Shown in pieces: positions 29,134 through 38,369 of a stretch of 64,000 nucleotides of DNA (positions within the stretch are counted from its first letter, which is position 1; the number at the start of each line of letters is the position of its first letter). The position numbers were made by a program, and so were the translations under genes. Below the pieces are notes generated by a model, which saw only the letters and a list, made by a program, of their open reading frames with translations, was not told the DNA's origin and ran no database searches. This stretch comes from an uncultured archaeon. Its GTDB lineage: Archaea; Nanobdellota; Nanobdellia; Pacearchaeales; GW2011-AR1. The stretch lies in NCBI GenBank assembly GCA_902385635.1, contig CABMGN010000008.1, forward strand, positions 62,001 through 126,000, in the 5' to 3' direction.

Positions 29134-29643
29134 TTACAAAACATATCTCTCATCACCGTAATAAAGAGTTATTTTTCTTTTTCTTTCAGAAATAGCAATA
29201 ACAATTGTCTTAAACTGTTTTGAAGTTCTTTCTCCAGCTTTGTGTCTGGTTCCAGTTTCACGAGTTTTTATCTTAGCACTCGGAACTAAGAGGGTATTTG
29301 CGTAAAGAATCTTCTTTAAGTCTTCAGAGAGGATTAAGGCTCCATCCATCTTAGCAAGTTCAACAAGCCTCTGAGCACTAAATTTACAATTTACCCTGAA
29401 TCCCCCATCAACAATCTTCAAAAGTCCCTCTTTATCTACAACAATCAATGCGCCCATGTTTGCTCTTAACAAATCATCAAGAGCAGTTCTAATTGCTGTC
29501 CCTGGAGCAAAAATCTTTAACGCATGCGTAAATCCCGCCTCATCTATAGAAGTATTAGCGTCATGAACCTTTGGCGCAGAAGGTTTCACATATAGATCTG
29601 AAGGTATTACAAGTTCACTCATCTCTTTTTCTGGTTCTTCCAT
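29134..29643 (-). CDS. disA: diadenylate cyclase (DAC) domain of DisA (5' half)
   Basis: FAPGTAIRTALDDLLRANMGALIVVDKEGLLKIVDGGFRVNCKFSAQRLVELAKMDGALILSEDLKKILYANTLLVPSAKIKTRETGTRHKAGERTSKQ: DGA and RHR-like (RHK) motifs; SD AAAGGAG. Confidence 0.92.
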   Translation of the reverse strand: MEEPEKEMSELVIPSDLYVKPSAPKVHDANTSIDEAGFTHALKIFAPGTAIRTALDDLLRANMGALIVVDKEGLLKIVDGGFRVNCKFSAQRLVELAKMDGALILSEDLKKILYANTLLVPSAKIKTRETGTRHKAGERTSKQFKTIVIAISERKRKITLYYGDERYVL

Positions 29644-29753
29644 TTTTCTCCTTTTAAAATTAGCGCAAAGCGTTTACAAAGAGAAGAATCCTTGTATATA
29701 AATATTTTTGTGAGAATTAGTAATTATAAAAGGACTAAAGAAAGTAGTAAAAA

Positions 29754-30611
29754 TTATTTCTTTTTCAAAAGTTTTACATCAATTTTACCTTTTTTCTCGG
29801 GAATTTCAATAATTGCGTACCTTTTTTCCAGAGCAGCACCCGGATTAACCAGAAGTGTACTTTTTATCTTGTCTTTTCCAAAACCCTCATGAATATGCCC
29901 CCCAATAGACAAAGAAGGTTGATACTTTTCTATGATTCTCCTAAACATCTTAGAACCATAATGTTTTCCTCTAGCCCGATGATGCGCATGCTTAGCAGTA
30001 ATCTTATCTAACTTAGTGTTAAATGGAACATTATGTGTAGTAAAAATAACTTTTCCTTCTTTATTCTCTTTTCTAAACTTTTTAAACAAATTTTCTAATT
30101 TATTTTTATATTTTTTATAGGCTCTAGATTTTACATGCCCCGGAGAAGAATGGCCAAAGGCGCCAATAAAAATAATATTTCCAAATTTAAATGAAGAGTA
30201 ATCAATTCTATGGATGTTCTTGTATTTCTTAATCATCGGAGTAAAAAATTCTTGAGACTCCCACTTCCACTTATAATTAAATGATCGGCCGGGCCGGTAC
30301 TGATCATTAAGTCTAGAAAGATCCGTATTCCCAACAACAGTCAGCACAGGAACTCCCAGGTCATTAAGTTTTTTTAGTATATTTTCCCCAACTTTTAGAT
30401 CCTTAAGCATATAAGTTTTAACGACCTTTTTTCCTAAAACTTCCCATAATTCAAGATCCTTTCCGTAACAATGTTTAAACCAGATTTTTCTATAAGAAAA
30501 AGGAAAATAATCTCCAAGAGATATAATAAGACCAATCTTTTCCTTCTTGACAATAGCTTTTAAGTTTAAAGGAAGTTTCCCGTGAAAGTCTCCAACAACT
30601 AAAAGCCTCAT
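29754..30611 (-). CDS. metallophosphoesterase (YfcE/calcineurin-like)
   Basis: VVGDFHGKL, SLGDYF, VVGNTD, TTHNVPF, IGGHIHEG. Confidence 0.9.
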   Translation of the reverse strand: MRLLVVGDFHGKLPLNLKAIVKKEKIGLIISLGDYFPFSYRKIWFKHCYGKDLELWEVLGKKVVKTYMLKDLKVGENILKKLNDLGVPVLTVVGNTDLSRLNDQYRPGRSFNYKWKWESQEFFTPMIKKYKNIHRIDYSSFKFGNIIFIGAFGHSSPGHVKSRAYKKYKNKLENLFKKFRKENKEGKVIFTTHNVPFNTKLDKITAKHAHHRARGKHYGSKMFRRIIEKYQPSLSIGGHIHEGFGKDKIKSTLLVNPGAALEKRYAIIEIPEKKGKIDVKLLKKK

Positions 30612-31213
30612 CTTTTATATGCAACAAGCTGAGGCATAAAACCTTGAGATTTATTTAATTTAATTCCCTTTTCAAGTTGAGCCCTAGTCAGAATAGTAAT
30701 TCCGTCGGTCTGAGCAGAATCCATACAAGAATAAAATCTCCCCTTTCTTTTATAAACCACGATCCAATGAGGGACAGGCTTTCTTAACCTACTAAGATAA
30801 AAGTCTGAAGTGAGAAAAGCAACTAAATATTTTTTTTCAAGAAGTTCATCCAACTTAAGAAAAGGATTCTTCAAAATGTTTATTTTATTCTTGAATCGTT
30901 TATTTCTCAACTTAAGAAGGCTGTTTGCTTTATCCTTAAACTCTCTCTGCTTACTTCGAGGTATTTTTTCATAATCAATCATAAGCTCAAACATCTTCTT
31001 GTTTAGTTTTCGAGAAGAAGTAAAAGCTAGAATATCTTTATTATGCTTGTCTGCCCAAACCAAAAAAGCAGAATAAGTTGAAGCATGAAAGGGCTTTAAT
31101 CTTCCCATATTAGATAAAGTTAGCTCTAATTTCTTTGACCCCTTGATTCCAACAAGATTGATAAAACTACACGGGCCACAGTTAACTCCAGACTTTGAAG
31201 TGTACACCCTCAT
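30608..31213 (-). CDS. peptidase C39-like protein
   Basis: GVNCGPCSFINL ... PHWIVVYKRKGRFYSCMDSAQ: Cys/His/Asp arrangement. Confidence 0.65.
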   Translation of the reverse strand: MRVYTSKSGVNCGPCSFINLVGIKGSKKLELTLSNMGRLKPFHASTYSAFLVWADKHNKDILAFTSSRKLNKKMFELMIDYEKIPRSKQREFKDKANSLLKLRNKRFKNKINILKNPFLKLDELLEKKYLVAFLTSDFYLSRLRKPVPHWIVVYKRKGRFYSCMDSAQTDGITILTRAQLEKGIKLNKSQGFMPQLVAYKR

Positions 31214-32109
31214 TTTTTTACAGCGCCATAGATTAAAGGCAGAGCGATAGTTGCATCACAAAAAACATCTACAAATTCTGCATTAGGATTCATCTTTCCC
31301 CACGAAATTCCCTCTTTAAGCGGAGCACCCGAACTTCCACCCGGTTGAGGCGTATCGGTTGTAATCTGAATACCGTACGTTGCTCCTTTTGAAAACTGTA
31401 AAGACTGTTGAATAAAATTCTTAGGAAGTCCTCCCCCAACGTAGATTATCCCCGATTTCTTAGCAGTCCACGCAACATCAATTATTTCATTCATATCAGA
31501 AAACACATCTACTTGGGTTTTTCCTTTTCCAGCAGCGATTCTTCCCCAGATCATCAAACCGATTCCAGAATCAGCAATCCCTGGGCAGAAAATAGGAACT
31601 TTCTTTTTCCAACACTTTTTCAAAATACACTCACTCGGAGCCAGCTCACCAATCTTCCATAAAAATTCCTTGATGCTTACACACTTCTGAAACTCTTTAA
31701 AATTCTTCTCAAAAAAATCCTCTAATTTTTCATAAACCGTATTTTTCAAATAAATATTATAAATTCGATCTATTCCTTCTTTGTTCAGTTTCTTATCATC
31801 AGCGCCCTCATCCCCAAGATAATGCTTCTCACCAATAGACTCCATCAGATCGTGAGTCAAATTTGCGCCTGTTGTAACAAAAACATCAACATTATCCAAC
31901 ATATCTAGAATAATCTGCTTCATCCCGGCAGGAACCATTGCTCCAGCAACACCCAAGAAAACCTTACACTCCTTGTCTTCAAACATCTTAGTCATTATAT
32001 CAGAAGCTTTAGCTATCTTTCCAGCCCCAAAACCCATCTTAGACATACCTTCAACTAACTCAGAAACCTTCATTCCTTTCTTTATTTTAATTGGGTTTAC
32101 TGGCTTCAT
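31210..32109 (-). CDS. dys: deoxyhypusine synthase
   Basis: VFLGVAGAMVPAGMKQIILDML, VTTGANLTHDLMES, IYVGGGLPKNFIQQ, GGSSGAPLKEGISWGKM; ATG 32109 preferred over the track start 32154 (TTG). Confidence 0.95.
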   Translation of the reverse strand: MKPVNPIKIKKGMKVSELVEGMSKMGFGAGKIAKASDIMTKMFEDKECKVFLGVAGAMVPAGMKQIILDMLDNVDVFVTTGANLTHDLMESIGEKHYLGDEGADDKKLNKEGIDRIYNIYLKNTVYEKLEDFFEKNFKEFQKCVSIKEFLWKIGELAPSECILKKCWKKKVPIFCPGIADSGIGLMIWGRIAAGKGKTQVDVFSDMNEIIDVAWTAKKSGIIYVGGGLPKNFIQQSLQFSKGATYGIQITTDTPQPGGSSGAPLKEGISWGKMNPNAEFVDVFCDATIALPLIYGAVKK

Positions 32110-32197
32110 TTTACTTAAAGAGAGTAATAAATTCTGTTTTAAAAACCCTTTCAAAACAGGAAATCTTTTTAAATCAAGAGACTCTCAAATAATTACA

Positions 32198-32398
32198 ATG
32201 AACAAATGGTTAGAACTTTTGTTAGGTCTGATCCTAGTTGTTGCTGCGATTCTAGTTTGGTTCTACTCACTAGGATGGGGAAGTTTCTGGAATTTCGGAA
32301 CAGCAGCATGGGAAGTTCTTAAAGGTGGAGTTATCTGGTTTGTAATAATAATCGGACTACTTTTAATCCTTCTAGGAATCAGCGACATAAAAGGATAA
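32198..32398 (+). CDS. small membrane protein
   Basis: MNKWLELLLGLILVVAAILVWFYSLGWGSFW..., two TMs; TATA-like TTTTTAAAT upstream. Confidence 0.65.
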   Translation: MNKWLELLLGLILVVAAILVWFYSLGWGSFWNFGTAAWEVLKGGVIWFVIIIGLLLILLGISDIKG

Positions 32399-32443
32399 GA
32401 ATTCTAAAAAATAAAAGAGAAAAAGAAAAAACTAACTGAAAGT

Positions 32444-32638
32444 TTACTCCTTGAATAAGAAGTAAATAGTGTATAAACCAGCTAGACCAACTAATACGTA
32501 AATGACAGTTGCTAACCAAGCTACTGAACCAAAGATCAAGTTAATTAAGTCCAGTTTTAACAAACCGACTAAACCCCAGTTCAGACCACCAATAATCAAT
32601 AAGATTAAAGCAACCCAGTCTAAAGCATTTTTAGTCAT
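32444..32638 (-). CDS. DUF378 membrane protein
   Basis: LDWVALILLIIGGLNWGLVGLLKLDLINLIFGSVAWLATVIYVLVGLAGLY; SD GGGGGTG. Confidence 0.88.
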   Translation of the reverse strand: MTKNALDWVALILLIIGGLNWGLVGLLKLDLINLIFGSVAWLATVIYVLVGLAGLYTIYFLFKE

Positions 32639-32683
32639 CTTTACACCCCCATAAGCTCAAAAGTAAAATACTATATAAACATT

Positions 32684-33289
32684 TTACTTAAGAAGAAAAA
32701 TAAGTGAACCCTCAATAATTGCAGCGATAATCAAAAGAGGTATAATTACAAATAAAAAGACCCTTAATCCTTCCCAGAAAAATTCTTTCAGACTATCAAA
32801 CTTCTTTTTCTTAAGAATAAAAGTACTAAGTTTAATGCCTAAACCCAGAGAGATAAAAACAGCAGGCAGTTCAAAAATCCCGTGAGGAAAAATTCTCCAT
32901 AAGCTCCCTATTCCTCCAGAGCCTACTGCAATCGAAGCAACAAAACCCAAGACATACCCATTAATTACAGCTATTACAACAGGGAAAACCCCAAAAAATA
33001 CACCTAAGATCATTCCAAGAAAACTACTTTGAAGGTTATTTAGAAAAATAAATTTAATCATACCAAACCAGGAAAGATCTTTAACTTGCCCCAAAATATT
33101 TTTAAGCATATCAAAAAGAGAATTCTTCAAAGTATCCGGAATAGGAATAAAAAATCCAATAAGGACAAATAAAAAAAAGATAAAAACAGAAGCCCAGATA
33201 TACTTCTTTGATTCTTTGATAAAATTCCAACTCTTTCTATACTGCTCTGCGATAAAATTCTTTCTCACACTCTTTTTTGCTTTTTTCAT
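32684..33289 (-). CDS. SpoIIM/DUF95-like membrane protein
   Basis: FLNNLQSSFLGMILGVFFGVFPVVIAVINGYVLG...PHGIFELPAVFISLGLGIKL. Confidence 0.88.
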   Translation of the reverse strand: MKKAKKSVRKNFIAEQYRKSWNFIKESKKYIWASVFIFFLFVLIGFFIPIPDTLKNSLFDMLKNILGQVKDLSWFGMIKFIFLNNLQSSFLGMILGVFFGVFPVVIAVINGYVLGFVASIAVGSGGIGSLWRIFPHGIFELPAVFISLGLGIKLSTFILKKKKFDSLKEFFWEGLRVFLFVIIPLLIIAAIIEGSLIFLLK

Positions 33290-33894
33290 TTTTTTACTTT
33301 AAACATTTTACCATGACCCGGTATAATATAATCAGCAATATCCAAAATCCTTTTTCTGCTCTCTTTAAATTTTTCAGTGTCGTATACAAACATAGATTCA
33401 GGTTCTTTATTTAGGTCTGTCCAGGCTTCAGAAGAGATTGCATCCCCTGCAATTACTACCTTCCCTTTATCTGTATCAACTATTACTGAAATCCCGTCAA
33501 TTGAATGCCCGAGAGTTTCAATTATTTTAACATCTTTTGCAATAGATTTATTTAAGAGGTCAAATCTCTGAAGGGTTCCCTCGTTTATTTTTTGAAACAT
33601 CCCGGGATATTTCGAGCCTCCCCTAAATCTTAAAAAAATTGTGGAGTCTTTGAACAAAGGGACATTTGCGGTATGGTCTAGATGAAGGTGAGTTAAAATA
33701 ACTGCCCCGATATCTTCAGGGCCCAACCCTTCCTCTTTTAAAGCACTAATTAATTTTTCTTTATTCACAAAAGAACCAGGATCTACAATAATATTAATAT
33801 CACTTTTTATTAAAGTAGTCGTACATCCGATGTCCAGGGCGTCTTCACTTGTAAATTTATGAACCCCTTCAACTAAAACTTTGACTTCTGCCAT
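33286..33894 (-). CDS. MBL-fold metallohydrolase
   Basis: VILTHLHLDHTANVPLF, GHSIDGISVIV, VIAGDAI, IPGHGKMF. Confidence 0.9.
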   Translation of the reverse strand: MAEVKVLVEGVHKFTSEDALDIGCTTTLIKSDINIIVDPGSFVNKEKLISALKEEGLGPEDIGAVILTHLHLDHTANVPLFKDSTIFLRFRGGSKYPGMFQKINEGTLQRFDLLNKSIAKDVKIIETLGHSIDGISVIVDTDKGKVVIAGDAISSEAWTDLNKEPESMFVYDTEKFKESRKRILDIADYIIPGHGKMFKVKK

Positions 33895-34718
33895 TATCTA
33901 AACATCTGGCTGATTCTTTTAGTTTTATTAGGAAACTTCTTTCTTAGATAGAAACCATAGATTAGTCCAATTACCAATCCCCCAAAGTGTGCGCTGTTTG
34001 CAATTGGGAGTTCAACAAAAAGTCCAACTATAACCAGAGGTACAATCGCTATAATCGGAAGTAACCACATAGGAAGTTCGAGAGGGATAGAAATACGCCT
34101 CAGTCTTCTATTAAAAGAAATCATAGAGAACAACATAAGAATGAATAACACAGTAATAAGGGGGCCCACAAACCCAAAGATGTTTTTATGGAGGACACTA
34201 CTCAATATAACTTCCGCGATAATTAAAAGAAGAGGGCCGACAATAAGGTATATTCTAGAGAAAGGCACAAGTACAGCAAGAACACCCACTAAGCCAAATA
34301 TCGCTCCAGAAGCACCAACTCCCGGAGTAATAATATTTCCAAGCAAGATTTGCCCAGCTACAAAAAACAGACCCCCAATAATTCCAGAAGCAATATAAAT
34401 CCAGAAAAATCTTTTTCTACCAATTATCTTCTCTAGAAATTTTCCAACAAAAAATAAAGAGAACATATTCGCAAATATATGAAACGGTTCTATGTGAACA
34501 AACATACTTGTAAAAAGAGTCCACAAACATTTCCCAGATAAGATTAAATCAGGAGTAATCGCAAAGTATTTTAAAATAAAATCAAGAGGGACGAGATTAA
34601 GCCCGATAAGGACCCAGATTAGAATAGAGATAACAACATTGATTATTATCAACAGAGTAGTAATACTAAGATTAGAAAACCAGCTACCTTTCTTTCCAGA
34701 AATAGAGTAAGGATGCAT
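33894..34718 (-). CDS. rhomboid family intramembrane serine protease
   Basis: SMFVHIEPFHIFANMFSLFFVGKFLE, GVGASGAIFGLVG (Ser), SAHFGGLVIGLIYG (His). Confidence 0.92.
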   Translation of the reverse strand: MHPYSISGKKGSWFSNLSITTLLIIINVVISILIWVLIGLNLVPLDFILKYFAITPDLILSGKCLWTLFTSMFVHIEPFHIFANMFSLFFVGKFLEKIIGRKRFFWIYIASGIIGGLFFVAGQILLGNIITPGVGASGAIFGLVGVLAVLVPFSRIYLIVGPLLLIIAEVILSSVLHKNIFGFVGPLITVLFILMLFSMISFNRRLRRISIPLELPMWLLPIIAIVPLVIVGLFVELPIANSAHFGGLVIGLIYGFYLRKKFPNKTKRISQMFR

Positions 34719-34719
34719 T

Positions 34720-35460
34720 TTATTTCTTTTTTGACTTCTTTATTTTCTTAGAAGTTTTCTTTTTTACAACTTTCTTAACAACCTTCTTTTTAGCCTTCTT
34801 AATAATCTTTTTAGAAACCTTCTTAGGTTTGTTAGCATCCCGTAGTTTTTTAGCGACAGCCCTTTTTGTCGCCCGATCCTTAGCCTTCTTCTTATCTTCT
34901 CTCTTCATCTCAGAAGCTCTTTTCTTTCCAACTTTCTCTCTTTCTTTTTCAATTTCATCTAAGACCAGTTTTAGTTCAGAATTCAATTTGTCTAAGTTTC
35001 GTTTCAAGTCTTTTACAAGTTTAGAATTATCTTTTAGTTGAAAGACATCTCCACACTCCTGGCAAGTAAAATTATGTTGCAGCGCACTCTCTTCATTAAA
35101 CTCAACATTACATCTCTGACACGAAAAGAATTGCTTTGTCTCTCTGCTGCTTATCTGGTTTTGTAAATTTTGTATATTCCTCTCAAAGATTCCTTTCAAA
35201 AACTCCAAAGATTTCAAAACCTCTAACTTCCAAAAGTAAGTGTACCATCCTTTCTTCTTATCTTTTTTTCTCGTTGAACTAACTAAACCATAATCAGAAA
35301 GTTTGTAAAGAATATTTCTCGCTTGATTTATTGTTATATCCAACTTCTTAGCTATAATGAATTCATTAATATAATTGTTACCGTCTAACAAATCTACTAT
35401 TCCTTCAGCTTGTTTACCGACGATAGAACCCACGACTTCCTTTAAAGAATCTTTAAGCAT
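34720..35460 (-). CDS. tfe: transcription factor E (TFE alpha-like) with Lys-rich C-terminal tail
   Basis: N-terminal wHTH, zinc ribbon FSCQRCNVEFNEESALQHNFTCQECGDVF, then a basic KKxxKK tail. Confidence 0.88.
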   Translation of the reverse strand: MLKDSLKEVVGSIVGKQAEGIVDLLDGNNYINEFIIAKKLDITINQARNILYKLSDYGLVSSTRKKDKKKGWYTYFWKLEVLKSLEFLKGIFERNIQNLQNQISSRETKQFFSCQRCNVEFNEESALQHNFTCQECGDVFQLKDNSKLVKDLKRNLDKLNSELKLVLDEIEKEREKVGKKRASEMKREDKKKAKDRATKRAVAKKLRDANKPKKVSKKIIKKAKKKVVKKVVKKKTSKKIKKSKKK

Positions 35461-35571
35461 TACTGATAAAAAATTTGTTCAGTTAAATAGTTTTCGGATG
35501 GTTAAAAAAAGGCCAACGACGGCAAAAATATAAAGGTTTTTAAACCTGTATTGTATTTTATATATATCAAA

Positions 35572-36150
35572 ATGGGGTTATTTAATAAGAAAGAGGGGAG
35601 TCGGCCTCCAGCGAATCCACCAAAGCTTCCAGAACTTCCTCCAATTTATTCTGATAGAGAATACTCTGCAACAGATCTACCACAATTACCTTCATTTCCA
35701 AATAATTCTTTCGGAGAAAAAATTTCTCAGAGTGCTATAAAGCAAGCTGTTTCTGGGAAAGAAGAGGTTGATCGGGGTTTTGATGCAGATGAATCCGAGG
35801 AAAATTGGATGATGCCTAAACCTCAGAAAAGATCTTTCACACAAGAGTTACCTTTTGTTGGAAAAAGTCTTACACGAGATGTTGCCTCTGTACCAAAAGA
35901 GTTTGAAGCAGCAGAGCATAGAGTTAGAAATGTTGAACCAGTCTTTGTTAGACTAGACAAATTTGAAGAAAGTTTACATACATTCAAAAAAACAAAAGAG
36001 AAGATAACTGAAATAGAAAGAATGTTAGACCAGACAAAACACATTAAAGAACAAGAAGAAAAAGAGCTAGAATACTGGGAAATGGAAATTCAAAAGATTA
36101 AGGAACAAATTGAAAAGATAGATAGAGACATTTTTTCTAAAGTACAATGA
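35572..36150 (+). CDS. hypothetical coiled-coil protein with Pro-rich N-terminus
   Basis: 199 aa track ORF; ATG 35572 after a TATATATA promoter-like stretch. Confidence 0.55.
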   Translation: MGLFNKKEGSRPPANPPKLPELPPIYSDREYSATDLPQLPSFPNNSFGEKISQSAIKQAVSGKEEVDRGFDADESEENWMMPKPQKRSFTQELPFVGKSLTRDVASVPKEFEAAEHRVRNVEPVFVRLDKFEESLHTFKKTKEKITEIERMLDQTKHIKEQEEKELEYWEMEIQKIKEQIEKIDRDIFSKVQ

Positions 36151-36554
36151 AAACAAAAAAGGTTAGTAAAAAAGTAATACCTAAAAAGAAGCAGATAACT
36201 CAAAACCCGTTACATATAAGAATTGAATATATGGAAGCGGTAGAGTCAAAAAGAGATTTACTTTCTACAGAAGCAAACTTGATCCAGATAAGACAAGCAA
36301 TAAAGAAGTACCAAGACCTAAGAATACAAGAATTAAGACTAAAATTAAAGATACAAAAAGCAGTAAAAGAAGTAGAATCAGAAATAGCCCATCTTGAAAA
36401 GATTCTTCCTCAAATAAGAATACCTAGATATTTAGTAGAAGAAACTTTTGATAATAAACCCCTAAAGATACTCTCCGAGAGCCCAAGATCTCAAGATTTA
36501 GAGTCTCAACTTAAAGAAATTCAAGAAAAGCTGAGAGGTCTCCAGAGAAGATAA
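36147..36554 (+). CDS. hypothetical coiled-coil protein
   Basis: Overlaps the previous gene (ATGA); heptad-rich, basic N-terminus. Confidence 0.55.
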   Translation: MKTKKVSKKVIPKKKQITQNPLHIRIEYMEAVESKRDLLSTEANLIQIRQAIKKYQDLRIQELRLKLKIQKAVKEVESEIAHLEKILPQIRIPRYLVEETFDNKPLKILSESPRSQDLESQLKEIQEKLRGLQRR

Positions 36555-36584
36555 TTTTTAAAATCCTGTTTCTTATAGAAGATT

Positions 36585-38369
36585 ATGAAACAAATAACCC
36601 GCGAAGAGTTAGTTAAGAAGTACCTAGACTTTTTTAAGTCAAAGGGACATAAGATTCTTCCATCTGCTTCACTAATTCCGGAAAATGATCCGACAGTTTT
36701 ATTCACAACAGCCGGGATGCATCCGCTAGTTCCTTATTTAATGGGCCTCTCACAGCACCCTCTTGGAAAAAAATTATGTTCTGTACAAAAATGTATAAGA
36801 ACGCAAGACATAGATGAAGTAGGAGATTCTTATCACCACACTTTCTTTGAAATGTTAGGGAATTGGTCTATAGGAGATTACTTCAAAAGAGAAGCAATAG
36901 AATACTCTTTTGAATTTATAACCAAAGTTTTAAAAATTCCTTTAGAAAGATTTGCTGTAAGTGTATTTGAAGGAGATAAAGATGCTCCACGAGATGAAGA
37001 ATCAGCTAAAATCTGGGAATCACTAGGCATATCCAAAGAGAGGGTAGCTTACCTACCAAAAGAAAACAACTGGTGGGGTCCAGCAGGGAAAACAGGCCCA
37101 TGTGGTCCAGACACAGAAATGTTCTACTGGAAACCAAATAATAAAAAAGCGCCAAAGAAATTTGATCCAGAAGACAACAACTGGGTAGAAATCTGGAACG
37201 ACGTTCTAATGCAGTATGTAAAAGACGAGAAAGAGAAGTATACAGAAGCAAAACAAAAAAATATTGACACAGGAATGGGTGTAGAAAGAACACTTACGGT
37301 ATTAAACAGCCTAGAAGATAACTATCTTTCTTCTGTCTGGGAACCAGTAATAAAAGAAATTGAAAAAGTTGCTAAAAAATCTTATAAAGGAAATGAAAGA
37401 GCAATGAGAATAGTTGCAGATCACATAAAGGCTTCTGTTTTTATTATTGGAGATGGAGTTACACCGAGTAATAAAGAACAAGGATACATTTTAAGAAGAT
37501 TAATCAGAAGAGCAGTAAACTATGGAAGAGAACTGAATATGAAAAGTTTCGTAGAAAAAGTAGCAGAACCAGTATTTAGTATTTACAAAGAGTATCCCGA
37601 GTTAATAAAGAATAGACAAAAAATAATTGAAGAATTAAAGAAAGAAGAAGAGAGGTTTAACCAGACAATTGAGAAGGGCTTAAATGTATTCAACAAGCTC
37701 ACTAAAGACAAAAAAGAAATGGATTGTAAAGAAGCTTTCTTGCTATACCAAAGTTACGGATTTCCTGTTGAACTAATTGAAGAAGAGTGTAAAAAAAGGA
37801 AAATAAAATTCTCAATTAAAGATTTTGAAAAAGAATGCCAAGTCCATCAAGAACTTTCTAGAACAGCATCTGCCGGACAGTTCAAATCCGGACTTGCGGA
37901 TAATTCAGAAGCAACAACCCAGCTTCATACAACAGCACACTTGCTAATGGCTGCCTTAAGAATTGTTCTAAAAGATCAGAACATAATGCAAAGAGGTTCG
38001 AACATAACCCCCGAGAGACTTAGACTAGATTTCAATTTTCCACGAAAACTAACAGATGAAGAATTAAAAAAAATAGAAGAGTTAGTTAACTCACAGATTC
38101 AATGCAATTGTGAAGTTATCAGAGAAGAAATGCCTCTTGAAAAAGCAAAAACATCGGGGGCAGTTGGAGTATTTGAGAATAAATACGGAGAAAAAGTTTC
38201 GGTTTATACTGTAAAAAATCCTAAAGAAAAAGTAGGATACTTTAGTAAAGAAATTTGTGCGGGCCCTCATGTAGGAAATACCTGCCAGCTAGGAAAGTTC
38301 AAGATTACAAAAGAAGAAGCATCTAGTTCGGGTATAAGAAGGATTAAAGCCGTACTTCAACAAAAATGA
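36585..38369 (+). CDS. alaS: alanyl-tRNA synthetase, short form (catalytic plus editing, no C-Ala domain)
   Basis: KYLDFFKSKGHKILPSASLIPENDPTVLFTTAGMHPLVPYL, HHTFFEMLGNWSIGDYFKREAI, editing domain TTAHLLMAALR and ICAGPHV; ends at 594 aa. Confidence 0.95.
   Translation: MKQITREELVKKYLDFFKSKGHKILPSASLIPENDPTVLFTTAGMHPLVPYLMGLSQHPLGKKLCSVQKCIRTQDIDEVGDSYHHTFFEMLGNWSIGDYFKREAIEYSFEFITKVLKIPLERFAVSVFEGDKDAPRDEESAKIWESLGISKERVAYLPKENNWWGPAGKTGPCGPDTEMFYWKPNNKKAPKKFDPEDNNWVEIWNDVLMQYVKDEKEKYTEAKQKNIDTGMGVERTLTVLNSLEDNYLSSVWEPVIKEIEKVAKKSYKGNERAMRIVADHIKASVFIIGDGVTPSNKEQGYILRRLIRRAVNYGRELNMKSFVEKVAEPVFSIYKEYPELIKNRQKIIEELKKEEERFNQTIEKGLNVFNKLTKDKKEMDCKEAFLLYQSYGFPVELIEEECKKRKIKFSIKDFEKECQVHQELSRTASAGQFKSGLADNSEATTQLHTTAHLLMAALRIVLKDQNIMQRGSNITPERLRLDFNFPRKLTDEELKKIEELVNSQIQCNCEVIREEMPLEKAKTSGAVGVFENKYGEKVSVYTVKNPKEKVGYFSKEICAGPHVGNTCQLGKFKITKEEASSSGIRRIKAVLQQK

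Noticed and set aside
29134-29136. UAA in disA as evidence of genetic-code reassignment
   Set aside because: UAA terminates many intact genes here (e.g. tbp, mcm, ftsZ), so global reassignment is not supported.
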